From contig NC_070561.1 of the NCBI RefSeq assembly GCF_026914185.1, positions 5,952,001 through 6,016,000 of the forward strand: 64,000 nucleotides of DNA, read 5' to 3'. Shown one piece after another: positions 46,911 to 57,400 of the stretch. The notes beneath the pieces are model-generated. The model made no database searches. It saw nothing but the letters and a program-made list of their open reading frames with translations, and had not been told where the DNA came from. Position 1 is the stretch's first letter; each line of letters opens with the position of its first letter. The position numbers were made by a program, and so were the translations under genes. The DNA is from Puccinia triticina. Taxonomy: Eukaryota; Basidiomycota; Pucciniomycetes; Pucciniales; Pucciniaceae.

Positions 46911-47470
46911 AGTTTGCCTTAATTGAGCTTGGTATTTGTGTTGATTATGTGTCTGATGAAGCTTAGTGTTTGGTATTTCTGGTTCATTTTGTTGGATAAG
47001 CTGAGGCGTGAGCTTATGGACTTTTATTTGTCCCTGAAGCCGTAAAAACCTGTTTTGTACTGTTATAATTTCACGTTGGCTTCTGGTGAAATTCTTACCC
47101 ATGACTGTGAAATTCAACCTAAGTAGTTATTATCTGTCCCGCATTTGCATTTGTAGAACACACACGTCATGTAAAACTTGTGGGGCCTGGAATGTGAACC
47201 AACATCGGTCAGCGTAGTCTGTTCTGAAATGGAGCCCTTGCATTGCCTGAGCATTTGCTTTTGTTGTCGGTAAATCAGGAGGATGTGGTGACTTCAAGAA
47301 GTCTGTCTTATTGAAAGAATGGGGAGTTGTCATGGGATTGGGTTGAGCCAACATATTTACTGTTGTTAGTTTTGCCTGATTGGCTGGGGTGCTTGCTTCA
47401 TCTTGTTGGGATGGCCTGCGCTTTAATGTGGCCCTTGACATCGCAGCGGCGGAGCCGCTGTGGACTCTAG

Positions 47471-47692
47471 TAACAGTTGAATTTCAGGCTTCAAGTAGCC
47501 AACTTTTGCCCGTTATCCTGTTATCCCCTGGTTGACACAATAACGGCCTCAAAATATGAGGCCCGTTACGTTACGCGTGAGGCCCAAAAAAACAATGTTA
47601 CTAATAATGTAACGCACCGCAGCGTGTCACAAGGAAAGTTACATTACCCAAATTACATGGATATTGTAAAGTAACGTAACTACCCATTGTTG
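47471..47692. mobile_element. hAT-like MITE, copy A, right part
   Basis: It continues the MITE interrupted at 37635 and ends GTAACGTAACTACCCATTGTTG, the complement of the family terminus, followed by CTTCCACC. The GGCCCGTTACGTTACGCG and AATAACGG words are shared with copy C. Confidence 0.8.
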
Positions 47693-47850
47693 CTTCCACC
47701 TTTCTTGTTGACAGAATCTGGTGGGACTTCAACCTGTTCTTGATCTTTTGCTTCAACCTGTTCCCAATCATTTTGAGTGGGAGAAGGGTCAGAAATGGGG
47801 AGAGGGGAGGTATTTTGGGCCTTCTTGGGTGGATGGCAAGGCATTGAGGC

Positions 47851-48260
47851 AGCTGTGGGTAGTTACGATACGCTACAATAACCGCCGTTATCCGCGTAGC
47901 GTAACACTTGCCTTTACTGCGCTCAGGCGTTAGCGCTAATAGTAACAACCAGTTGTAGCCCTGGGCCCGTATTGTGAAGGGCCTGATTTTTTTGGTGCGT
48001 TACTCGCCTTACTAGTAGCGTAACACGTTAACCACCAGTTAACGAGATAAAGAGGGGCAAATGGCCCCCTCTGGATCATATTCAGTCCGATATCTGCCCC
48101 TCTGTGCAGTCAGATATTGTAACAGATGTCAAATTTCAAACATCCTGGGTGTGTGATATCGTAACGCCCTTCCGTTACGGTTAATGGTAACGGTAACAAG
48201 AGAAAAATTGTGACGATATCGGTAGGTTACCGATAACCGTACCGTAACTACCCACTGTTG
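47851..48260. mobile_element. hAT-like MITE, copy B (410 bp)
   Basis: TGGGTAGTTACGATACG at the left is complementary to CGTACCGTAACTACCCA at the right. Flanks ATTGAGGC (47843-47850) and ATTGAGAG (48261-48268) match at 6 of 8 positions. The inside is rich in GTTACG/CGTAAC words, like copies A and C. It has no coding capacity and lies only about 150 bp from copy A. Confidence 0.72.
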
Positions 48261-48329
48261 ATTGAGAGCAGTTGGATAATGGTGACTCTGGATTTGCAGG
48301 TCTTGGATGTTGTGGAGGATATGTCTTGG

Positions 48330-48520
48330 CCCAACCCCCGTGTTTCACCGCGGGTACCTGCGGTATACCCGGGTACCAGCAAAAAAAAAACACATGAAGA
48401 CCAGGCACCCAAACCCATACTTGGCACCCGCGGCAGCGGTACCCGCCACCCTGATGAGTAACCACCGGCAGGTGCTAGGTACTCGCCGCGGGTACCAATA
48501 TTGCACCTCTATTACAGTTC
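48330..48520. repeat. GGTACCCGC-rich inverted repeat
   Basis: CCGCGGGTACCTGCGG and ACCCGGGTACC near the left face CCGGCAGGTGCTAGGT and CGCCGCGGGTACC at the right. The vocabulary is shared with the elements at 48937-49150 and 49915-50195, so all three look like one family in different states. Confidence 0.55.
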
Positions 48521-48936
48521 CCAGGAAATTTGGAGATAGCTCCAATAGAGTTTTTAAGAGAAATACAGGACTTGCTTGGAAATGGGCATACTGCGGAAAA
48601 GACAGGGAATCAATTCAAAAGGTTCAGCGGAGAGCTACTGGTCAATCGGGTTAAGATTTGATGGGGTTGAAGCTGGCAGTGAGATGAAGATGTTGAAAAT
48701 TCTGGGGGGCCTTCACTTGCTTGAAGGCCCACCTTTTATATTCTTTTCCATGTATTAAAAGGAAAAGGATCTTTGATAGATCTCTTTGCCTATTTCCTAC
48801 TGTTGCAACTGCTTGGCCAGAGTTGGATCACAGTTTCTTCTAGTACTCTTGCCAAGCAGACTTGGTCAGGCTTTTATTTGTCATGGGCCAAGCTGGATTC
48901 TCCAGATCATCTTGGCCCCTGACTTGGGAGTGGCCT

Positions 48937-49150
48937 AGAGATGGAACTTGGCACCCACAGGCGGGTACCCGCCACACTTCAGCACATAATTCTATGCGCT
49001 TGCAGGTACCCATTGCGCCTGTGCAGCTCCCTGCATGTATTTTTACTCAAATCAATCCCCTGGCACCCGCCATAATTGCCTGCAGGCGCATAGAATTATG
49101 TGCTGAAGTGTGACGGGTACCCGCCCGCAGGTGCCAAGCGCCATCTCTAG
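48937..49150. mobile_element. MITE (214 bp) with AGAGATGG ends and an 8-bp TSD
   Basis: The left end AGAGATGGAACTTGGCACC pairs with the right end GGTGCCAAGCGCCATCTCT. The inner arms CGGGTACCCG, CACTTCAGCACATAATTCTA and TAGAATTATGTGCTGAAGTG are also complementary. AGTGGCCT is repeated exactly at 48929-48936 and 49151-49158. The 8-bp duplication suggests hAT-type mobilisation. It has no coding capacity. Confidence 0.85.
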
Positions 49151-49158
49151 AGTGGCCT

Positions 49159-49914
49159 CATAACTGTTTTCAGGGTATTTCTTGTGATCCTTTGATCACA
49201 AGATGGATTGAAGCTTGCTGTCTTTTTCTGGAATACTTGTGATCTATAGATGACAAGTCTGTTGGAAGATTCTTAAGTAATCTCCCATAAGCTGATACTA
49301 CAACATCTGTGATAAAACCCGCGCCTGGTTGCAGTCTTTTCAGGCCTACACAGCATCTTGACCAATCTTGATGGCTTGGTTTCTTGATTTTTGTGTCTTG
49401 AATCTCTCAGGTTTCTTGGCTCCGGATATCCTGGTATTTACCAGGTCTCTGAGGCCAAGACTATTCACCTTTTTCCTTTTTGTATGATCTTGCAAGGTTG
49501 CAGAGCATGGTATTCTCCAAGCTACCCAACCTCCATTCTAAGTACCAGATCCAAGCTCACGTGCAGCTTCTTATTAGAACTGCTTGTGCAATATCTTAGT
49601 CGTAATCCTATGAATAACTTGTCATCTAACTTGCCCCTCAATCTGAACAAAGTACACAGTTTTTTTTGAGGGGCTAGAGATAGAGATTTTGTTCTCTATC
49701 CTTATTTTCTGAGGCGTGGCTCTCCCATGCCAGAGCTCATATGTAATATTACCTTTTTAAAACAATATTTATTTTATTTTTATCTTTTTCTTATGCAGTG
49801 CTATTGCGCCACAGCTTGTTTATATTAATTTTCATAAAAGGTTAGCTGGGCTCTACTTAATATGACCTGCTGACATAAATACATGATAGAATGAAATATA
49901 TAGAGCTGACACTT
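49159..49914. other. No gene seen
   Basis: Mixed, then AT-rich sequence with short frames only. A frame at 49391-49669 has no motif and ends in a T-rich tract. Nothing repeated within the window was recognised here. Confidence 0.45.
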
Positions 49915-50197
49915 TGCACAAGGGTACCCGCCTGAATTCGGACCCAGGCTGGACACCTGCACCCGTACCCAGCACCTATGTACTTCCATGGGTACCTGCC
50001 CACAGCTACCTAGTAACCGCCAATGAGGGGCAAGAAGAGCTGTGCAGACTGGTGATTTGTATGTGGATACCTGCCTGCATTTGGACCCAGACTGGAAACC
50101 CGCACCTGCAACCCGCTGGTACCTGTGAACTTCCACAGGTACCTGCTTGTGGGTACCAAGTATCTGCCAACAGGTGAAATGGGCCACCTCTAGAAAT
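49915..50197. repeat. Two diverged tandem units of GGTACC-rich repeat
   Basis: The order ACCCGCCTGAATTCGGACCC, TGGACACCTGCACC, ACTTCCATGGGTACCTGCC (49920-50000) recurs at 50067-50150 as ACCTGCCTGCATTTGGACCC, TGGAAACCCGCACC, ACTTCCACAGGTACCTGC. The right end GGGCCACCTCTAG resembles the terminus of the MITE at 48937-49150. Confidence 0.65.
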
Positions 50198-50663
50198 ATA
50201 TGATTCCCATGGTAAATACCTTGTTTTTACCAAGTATTTGATATTTCTCTGCAAGATAATTGAAAATATGTTCTAAAATAGTTTTGGTAATAACAACAGT
50301 CAAGTTGGAGCTGGTTTTCAATTGAATTAAGCTCCTTTCCAATGTGCCTTCAGCTCAGTTGAGCATAATTTAAACAAAAATTCATTGTGAATCCAGCATA
50401 CATTGAGGCTCAAGTTCCAGGATATATCTAACAGGGTTCTTGAAAAGTATTGTGCAATGGCACTTGCGTGCAAGTGCCAAGCAAACTCCCCTGGTGTGTA
50501 TATTTTTGAATCAGATCAATTTCAAGCTATTTATCACCACAGATGTTGTCAGCCTTAGAGACATTTTCACATGTCCAAAAGTCTTCCTTTTTATCCCTTT
50601 AAATATTGATACAATAATAGTAATGAATGATTTATAATATTTAATTTTTTTATACTTTATTTT

Positions 50664-52009
50664 AGGGGGTTAATAAACGTACCCGGGTATTTCCGCGTTT
50701 GTACCCAGTTTTTGCGTACCCCCTTTTCCACGTACGTACCCGGTTTTTTTCTACTCATTTCCACGCAACGCAAATAGTCTTAAAATTCATCTAAAATCCT
50801 GAAAAGAATTATTATGCATCCAAAATTCCAAAAAAGCAACTTTAAATGATTCAATTAATTTTTTGCATACCCCCTTTTCCCAAGTGTGTACTAAGGGAAT
50901 ATCTTTTTTGTTACATGTACCAGGGTTCCAAAAAATTGATGAGACATTTGAACCTGCATTTGAATCTTCCTTTGAAATTTTTGAGAGAAAAAAATAGGTA
51001 CATGGCAGGTATGTGGTGTGCTTAGTAGAAAAATGACTGCTACCTGTATACCTTTTTTGTTACACATTTAAAGAGTCTGAAAATTTCAGAAATGTTTTTA
51101 TGGAGTATATTCTGTGCGCCATTAAATTTATAGCAATGGGGTAAACACCAAACATGAGATATAGGGGGGGGCAGGCAGCCTTAATGGGAACAATCTGGCT
51201 AATTGAATATTTTTTTTGATAAATTTCCCAGAAGTCTAAGGACTGCAGGGGTTATATGATGATGAATATTCTCTGCACTTTGAAACTTTTGGTAATATTG
51301 GTTTCAGATATAAGGGGTGTGCAGCAAGGCAATATGACTACCACAAAGCCCTTATATTTCATGTTCTGAGGTAAAAGTATTTCCAAAAGTTTCAGAGCGC
51401 AGAGAATATGCATCATTTTATAACCCTTTAAGTCCTTAGACGTCTGGGAAATTTATCAAAAAAAATATCCAATTAGCCAGATTGTTCCTATTGAGGCTGC
51501 CCGGCCCCCCTATATCTCATGTTTGGTGTTTACCCCATTGCTATAAATTTAATGGCGCACAGAATATACTCCATAAAAACATTTCTGAAAACTTTAGACT
51601 CTTTAAATGTGTAACAAAAAAGTTGTACAGGTAGCAGTCATTTTTCTACTAAGCACACCACGTACCCGCCACGTACCTATTTTTTTCTCTCGAAAATTTC
51701 AAAGGAAGATTAAAATGCAGGTTTAAATGTCTCATCAATTTTTTGGAACCCTGGTACATGTAACAAAAAAGATATTCCCTTAGTACACACTTGGGAAAAG
51801 GGGGTATGCAAAAAATTAATTAAATCATTTAAAGTTGCTTTTTTGGAATTTTGAATGCATCATAATTCTCTTCAGTATTTTAGATGAATTTGAAGCCTAT
51901 TTGCGCCGCGTAGAAATGAGTAGAAAAAACCCGGGTACATACGCGGAAAAGGGGGTACACAAAAACCGGGTACAGACGCGGAAAAACCGGGTAAGTTTAT
52001 TAACCCCCT
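50664..52009. mobile_element. Near-perfect palindromic foldback element (1346 bp)
   Basis: The left end AGGGGGTTAATAAACGTACCC is matched by the right end GGGTAAGTTTATTAACCCCCT, and complementarity runs almost to the centre near 51336. An example is ATGGGGTAAACACCAAACAT at about 51137 facing ATGTTTGGTGTTTACCCCAT at about 51519. The arms are about 650 bp and the central spacer only some tens of bases. The flanks TATTTT and TATTTC may be a target duplication, but this is unclear. No coding frame of note. The AGGGGG(G)TT start resembles that of the MITE at 18877. Confidence 0.88.
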
Positions 52010-52359
52010 TATTTCATTCTATTTTATTACTTTATTATTTTATTATTTATTGTATTCTGAAGCGTAGGAGCGCTATAGAATTGTTGCGCGCACCTGCGCT
52101 ACGGATTACATAAGTTCTTTTACATATAAATAGTATATATACATATAAATTCAATGTAATTGAATTGTATTCAATCCATATTCTATTGCACGATGTAGAG
52201 TGCACTATTATTCAAAATTAATAGAAACTAGAGTATAAGGCGGCTACGCCGCCGCACTTTCAAGGACACAGGTCTCAACGCGCCACCAGACCAGGAGGGT
52301 TTCTTTAGAGGGTGCTACACCATCAATTTAACTCATAATCTAACTGAAATAAATCTATT

Positions 52360-52870
52360 CCAGACAAATCCTTGGCGAGCAGGCATACCTCTTGGCAAGA
52401 AGTTCTACGTAAACCTTCCCGCCGAGCCTCAAGCAGGTGCAAGTATACCTGCTTGCCATGAGGAATCCTCGGCGAGCAGGCATATAGATCCCTGCTTGCC
52501 AAGAGCCTCTCAGTGAGCAGGTATACATGCACCTGCCCGCCGAGGGGCTCCACTGCAGAAATGAACCACTTGAACAAGATTGTCCAAGCAGTTGTCGGAC
52601 AGACTTTTTCTGATGAGTTCTGCAATGTTTGAGGCCTGGGCTGCCAGACTCATCGGACAAAGTTCATCTGACTACTTGTCGGACAAATTTTTCTGCGTGG
52701 ATATTTGATGCAGTGCTCTTGGCGAGCAGGTATACATGCATCTGCCCACCGAGGGGCTCTCGGTGAGCAGGTTTGGTGGGCAGGTGTGCGTATAGCTGCT
52801 TGCCAAGAGGTATATCTCGGCGAGCAGGTATACACGCACCTGCCCGCCAAGGAGCTCTCGGCGAGCATGT
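52360..52870. repeat. CGAGCAGGTATAC / GTATACCTGCTTG repeat cluster
   Basis: Words such as GGCGAGCAGG, AGGTATACATGCACCTGCC and GCCGAGG recur about ten times in both orientations, giving overlapping inverted repeats. CTTGCCAAGAGGTAT links the cluster to the inverted repeat at 10545-10690. Confidence 0.7.
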
Positions 52871-52916
52871 GTAATTAATCCTGATTTATGTTTATTTAAC
52901 ACAACAGACCAAAGTT

Positions 52917-53185
52917 GACTGAGAGGAATCCCTCCCAGCCAGAGAGTCTTTCCTGGTCATCAATGAACATTTGATGACCAGGCCTTCCAGTTTACAATTT
53001 TATGGTGCTTCCCATTGACAAGTAAATATGACAGGGAGGGATTCCTGCCACTCCAGTCAGTAAGTGTTTATGACTGGGAGGAATCCCTCCCGGTCAATAA
53101 GAGTGTATTGCTGACCGGGAGAGTTTCCTCCTGGACTCCAAGTGTATGGCTGACCGGGAGAATTCCCTCCTGGACGTCAAGTGCA
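52917..53185 (+). repeat. Tandem repeat of TGACCGGGAGAATTCCCTCC-type units
   Basis: Five to six imperfect units of about 45-55 bp. Each has a short palindrome (GGGAGGAATCCCTCCC) and a GTCAATAAGTGTNTTGCTGA-like arm. The cluster lies within Helitron 6. Confidence 0.65.
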
Positions 53186-53195
53186 AAGGTGTATT

Positions 53196-53500
53196 TGCTG
53201 TGCTACGCTACAAAAAGCGGCCAAGTAGCGTAGCGTAGCGGTTGGCTGCTAAATGGCCAGACAACAAAGCAATAGCTCAGCGGCAACACCGCTGCGCTGC
53301 TTGCTACGCGCAGACCCTCCCATGGCAATTAGTGGTAGCGTAGCGGAAAAATATCCGCTATTGCTGCCAAAAAGCAAAGCGGTAGCAAATAAATGGGCCT
53401 CTCCCCGTTGATTTGGCAGATAGCGGGCACGCAGCGCAGTAGCAACCACGTAGTGCCAGCGCTGCCAGTCCTCTATCCTCTAGATTAGCGGGTAGCAACC
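53196..53500. repeat. GTAGCG/CGCTAC-rich element
   Basis: It starts GTGCTACGCTAC and ends with GCGGGTAGCAACCAGCGC. Words GTAGCGTAGCGG and GCTGCGCTGC occur in both orientations. Probably a MITE-like simple element; no target duplication was fixed. The following 53500-53770 stretch shows weaker CGTAAT/ATTACG symmetry. Confidence 0.45.
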
Positions 53501-54519
53501 AGCGCTGCGTAATTTCAACACCAGGCAGTTATGATACATTATGTTATTGAGCGTAATTTTGTATTGTAACTATTCCCGTTATGGTAGAACATTGTTATTG
53601 CTATCAGTAATGACAAAATTCCTGCCCTTTCTACATATAACGTAGCGAAGCACATTCTCTGCTTCTGGGTAATGTAGCGCCAGCTGACACGCCATAACAA
53701 TTGGTAACATGTTTTACCCGCTGCGGGAACGTTTTGCTCCTGAAATTTGCTTAGTGTCACAGCGGTTATCTGCTTGACCCGCCCTATGTTTTGAGTGTGA
53801 GAGATTTTGAGGCAAAACTAGAGTAATCATTTCAGCATGAGAGAGACAAACAAAGATGAAAAAGAAAACAAGAGAAAGAGAAAGAAAAGACAATGGCTGA
53901 ACATGAAGAAATGATGAAGAGAAATGTACCTAGAGGATCGAGGTGGTTGAGCAACAATGACTTGAGCCAAGACAACAAAGAAACAAAAACAAACAGGACA
54001 ACTGGAAATGGAGACTGAGGGAGAGCAACGGTCAGTTAGGGAACACAGGAAAAGAAGGGGGAGAAATGAGGATGAGTACCACTACTCCAAGTTCCTGATG
54101 CGGGTGATCTCGCGCCAACAACAATGACAAGACTGTGGATTTGGGTCGGTGATCGTTTGTTGAGTGTGGTCGGACGTTGATGTGTTCCGGGCGAGATGAG
54201 GGAAGAAAGGGGTGGCTGCCCAGGGGCGAACTTTGTGTTTGTGTCCCCAGCGCGCATTGTGTGTGCGGAGGAGCGCAAGACAGAGCGCGGTCTTGGGAGC
54301 AAAGTCAAATATTCTGACAGAGTGCAGTATCAACACAGTGGTACAGTCGGGTTATGCGAAATCCAACAGTACAACTGTGTTGAAAAACTTTGATGCCCAC
54401 CTTCTTCAAGGGGTGAGGCGTGTTGGAGCCGACCAAATGCAGAGAGTTGCTAATGTGGGGTGTTGGTGTGTTTGATCTCCAGTGAAAGGGGAAGGTTGGT
54501 ATTTGCTTTTCAACATAAA

Positions 54520-54775
54520 AAGAGGCGGCCTGCTTGATTACTATGTGCCACGGGCTGAGTTCCCCTCTTGCATTTGCAGAGGCTGAGCTTGATCCGTTGG
54601 TTAACCCCTCTACCCTTGCATTTGTAGGGGCTTGAGGGGTTGAGCTTATGGCCGTCCCCTGTTGCAATTGCGCGGGCTGATGGTAACCTCTTCGCCTTGC
54701 GCTTGCAAAGTGCCCAAGGGCTCAAGCTGGGAAATCCCCCTGCTGCATTTGCTCAGGCTGGACAATAAAATTTAT
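54520..54775 (-). repeat. Repeated GCGCAANTGCAACAGGGG-type motif
   Basis: On the minus strand CAGCCTGAGCAAATGCAGCAG, CAGCCCGCGCAATTGCAACAG and AAGCCCCTACAAATGCAAGG lie 70-90 bp apart. They resemble the CTGCGCAAGTGCAACAGC box found in the 5' module of Helitrons 2-4. Here the box is multiplied, and the distance from the Helitron 6 5' end (about 440-680 bp) is compatible. Confidence 0.5.
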
Positions 54776-55209
54776 GTATAAAATTGAAATAGAAGGTCAA
54801 AAGTCCCCCTGATACACTTGTAAAGATTGGATGGATGAACAAAGAGATTAAAAATTTACTTTTAAACTCCCCTGACGTGTTTGCTCAGGCTGAGAATGTT
54901 TTTTAATGCCATTTGCCCACCTCCTTCCCCTTGCAATTGCAACAAGCAGAGGCGGGAGATTCCGGTCCCTTTTCAATCATGGTTCATGATTTGGGGAATC
55001 AGTCCAAGGCAGCAATGTTTGGGGACTTTAAACTCAATTTTCATGGCAGAAAAGTCAAACAGACTTCTGCCTGGAAATAAGGGACTGGGGGATTTAGTGC
55101 CACATGGGCAAAAGCCAAACTGGCTGGCCCATCTGGGGCCTTTTGAAAAAGGGGTAGGGGAAACCCATGAACCCAATTTTCATGAAAGTGTGGATTTAAC
55201 ATACTTAGA

Positions 55210-56310
55210 TTTCCGGAAAAATAGAGGAAGTTCCTCAATTTTTCACTTATACCCGCCCCTCCTGACCTGGGAGGGCTTTCCCCCACTTCAAAATGAGACA
55301 AGATAATATTCACCAGTTACATCCAGCGCTCTCATCCGCTAGACTCAAAGGCCTTACTCCCAAATACTCCCACTAAAGTGCACAGTACTTGCAAGTAATT
55401 AACCTCCCTGGTAACTATGAATACCTTTATCTTCTCTTTCTTAGTCCCTCTCATGATTTGACCATTCTTTTTCCTCTCCCCCTCTTACTCTCTTCTCTCC
55501 ATTGTGCGCACTGCGCCTGAATAACTTGAAATTAAATATCCAATCAAACTTGACAAATTATTATTTTCTCCGTGTTTGGTGGTACAACCTGAAAACCACA
55601 TAGGCTTCCCAGTAAAAAGCCTTGACTAGTTTCCTTTAGTCTAAAAAACTATAAGGGCTGATTACAGGTTTACCTGAATCAGACCTTCTTCAGTTCCCTT
55701 TGCAGAAGAGGCTAGTGACTCTTTCCTAGCTTATTCACGCACAACTTTAAGTTGAAAGTGCGCAAAGAAAAACTAAAAGCTTAATAAAAAGTCTAAACTT
55801 TCATCTTATTCCTCTTCTACATGTTGTAATACCTTCATCTTTGAAATTACAACATATTCTTCCCTATTTCCTTTGTGTCTGCACGTCACATAAAAGATGC
55901 CAACTCACAGATGTTTGCTCAGCACCTGTTTACAAGTGCCTTTGAGCAATTCATGCCAAGGTTTGGTCTGATCATTGTTAGATACTGGTTTGAAGTTGGT
56001 CTGATCTTGGTTTGATCTTGGTTCAAAGACTAAGGTAATGTAATGCACAATCTATACTGATGTTACCTGATGTTAGGCTTGGCATAGGGAGGAAGATTGG
56101 GCCACAGTTTCTTCTTCAGGTGTATAGTAGATTGCTAGATGGGGAGAGAGTGATGATCTCCCCCCGGCTGACCTTCCTGTTAGTGAGCTGTGACATGTAA
56201 GTAAAATGATGTGACATGTAGCACACTTGGGGTTTTGCTCTTCTCAATCTGTGTCCCAAGCCGGCTCAGATAGGACTCCTCACTCTTGTTTTCCGTCGCT
56301 TGTGCCAGCG
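55210..56310. other. No gene seen
   Basis: AT-rich sequence with no frame above about 80 codons and no motif. Words such as TTGGTCTGATC repeat near 55960-56020. Confidence 0.5.
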
Positions 56311-56313
56311 GCT

Positions 56314-57400
56314 TCAGCTTCCCCCTGGTCTTGGCTGGCTCCTTGTTCTTCTTGTCTGATTCTGTCCAACCAAAAAAATGAAAACCCCTCCCTCAATTTT
56401 CTGTATGTGTGGATAGAGAAGAGGGCGGAGGGATTGGAATATTTGTGGCAAGTTCTTTGAGGGGCTGGGGTTGGTGGTGGGAAGCGGAGGTCCCCAGCCG
56501 CCTGAGCTTGTCAGAGAGTGTGAGCTGGGTAGTGATGGAAGAGGAAGCGGTGGTGGCAGAAGATTTGAGGTGGGGGAGGTTGGCCCCGGCAGCAGTTGTA
56601 TTCCTGGGCGGGGCAGCAGCAGAGGAGGAGGAGGAGGGGCCAAGGGAGCGGTTGAAGAGGTCAGATGTGTAGTGGGTGATGGGGTTTCCAAGGCAGACCT
56701 GGCTGAAGGAGCGGGCAAGCAGGGCCGGGGAGGGTGCTGGTGTGGTGAGGGGGGCGGAGGGCGGAGCTCTTCCATGGTCTGTTGTTGGTGATGGCCCAGG
56801 GAGCCGGACTGGGAGCAGTAGAGGGGGAAGATCAATCTATGATATGGTGAGGAGCAGCTCAGCAAGGCTGCCCGTCAAAAGAAAAAGAGCTGATTTGTTT
56901 CTGCTCTGGCTGCGATCAAAGTAGGCTGGCTGGAGCTTTCTGGAGGACTCTGTGGTGCCTGGGCTGATCTTGCGGAGCAGGATCTCTGTGGAGTTCTTGG
57001 GGGACAACTCGGAGAAGGCAAAGGAGGACTTGGGGATGAGGCCGTCCTTGATCCACTGGGGAAGACTGGAGGTGGATGGCCTGGAGAGGAGGGTGTCTGG
57101 GCCGCAGAGGAGGTTGTGCTCAGCGGGCATGGCAAGGTTGAAGAGCGGGGTGGAGGCCCGGCTGTGCAGTCTGTGTGGCGCATGCTGGTGATGGCCGTCT
57201 GGGCTGGCCTGGCTGAGTTGGCGGGCGGCCAGCTAGGGCAGCCGGTGCTTCTGGCTGGCTCTGCGGCAGATTTTTTCTGATCATTGGGAGTGATGCATTT
57301 TCTGGGCTGTGGGCTGCTAATCATCCTGCTCCTGCTCCTGCTTGGCAAGGCTGTGTGCACGTGGCTTGGGTGAGGCCTGGTGGCAAGCATGGTGGTTGCT
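56314..57400 (-). pseudogene. GC-rich proline/serine-rich coding-like segment, unknown
   Basis: Long minus-strand frames exist in more than one register. The most protein-like is 56837-57130 (MPAEHNLLCGPDTLLSRPS, then LPQWIKDGLIPKSSFAFSEL, then NSTEILLRKISPG), which has balanced composition. It is followed downstream by a Pro/Ser-rich stretch (56314-56830). The segment could be a retroelement gag or a host gene fragment. Base composition differs from its AT-rich neighbours. Several registers being open is also expected from GC-rich sequence, so confidence is low. Confidence 0.3.

Larger units (their letters stand above)
37636..47470 (+). mobile_element. Helitron 5, autonomous type (9835 bp)
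   Basis: The 5' end is A^TCCAAGTCTATTAAAGCC and the 3' end is hairpin AGCGGC-GGA-GCCGCT, 11 nt, CTAG^T. It inserted between A and T inside a MITE. In order it holds a diverged copy of the conserved 5' module, accessory gene A (38802-40172), RepHel (40778-45235), and accessory gene B (46056-46910). All are on the plus strand and all are interrupted by short introns. The three non-autonomous Helitrons with the best-kept ends (2-4) share its termini, so this copy represents the replicase-bearing form. Point lesions in RepHel and gene A suggest that it is itself inactive, or only recently inactivated. Confidence 0.9.
52228..55209 (-). mobile_element. Non-autonomous Helitron 6 (2982 bp, minus strand)
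   Basis: On the minus strand the 5' end is A^TCTAAGTATGTTAAATCC (55209), followed 30-40 bp on by CATGGGTTTCCCCTAC, as in Helitron 2. The 3' end is hairpin GGCGGC-GTA-GCCGCC, 11 nt, CTAG^T (52228). It is the only family member in reverse orientation. The cargo consists of repeats (52360-52870, 52917-53185, 53196-53500, 54520-54770), with no supported gene. The 5' end is diverged, but the second shared block makes the pairing credible. Confidence 0.75.

Noticed and set aside
56409..56924. Plus-strand Gly/Glu-rich frames as genes
   Set aside because: They are the complement of Pro/Ser-rich minus-strand sequence; all registers stay open because of GC-rich composition.
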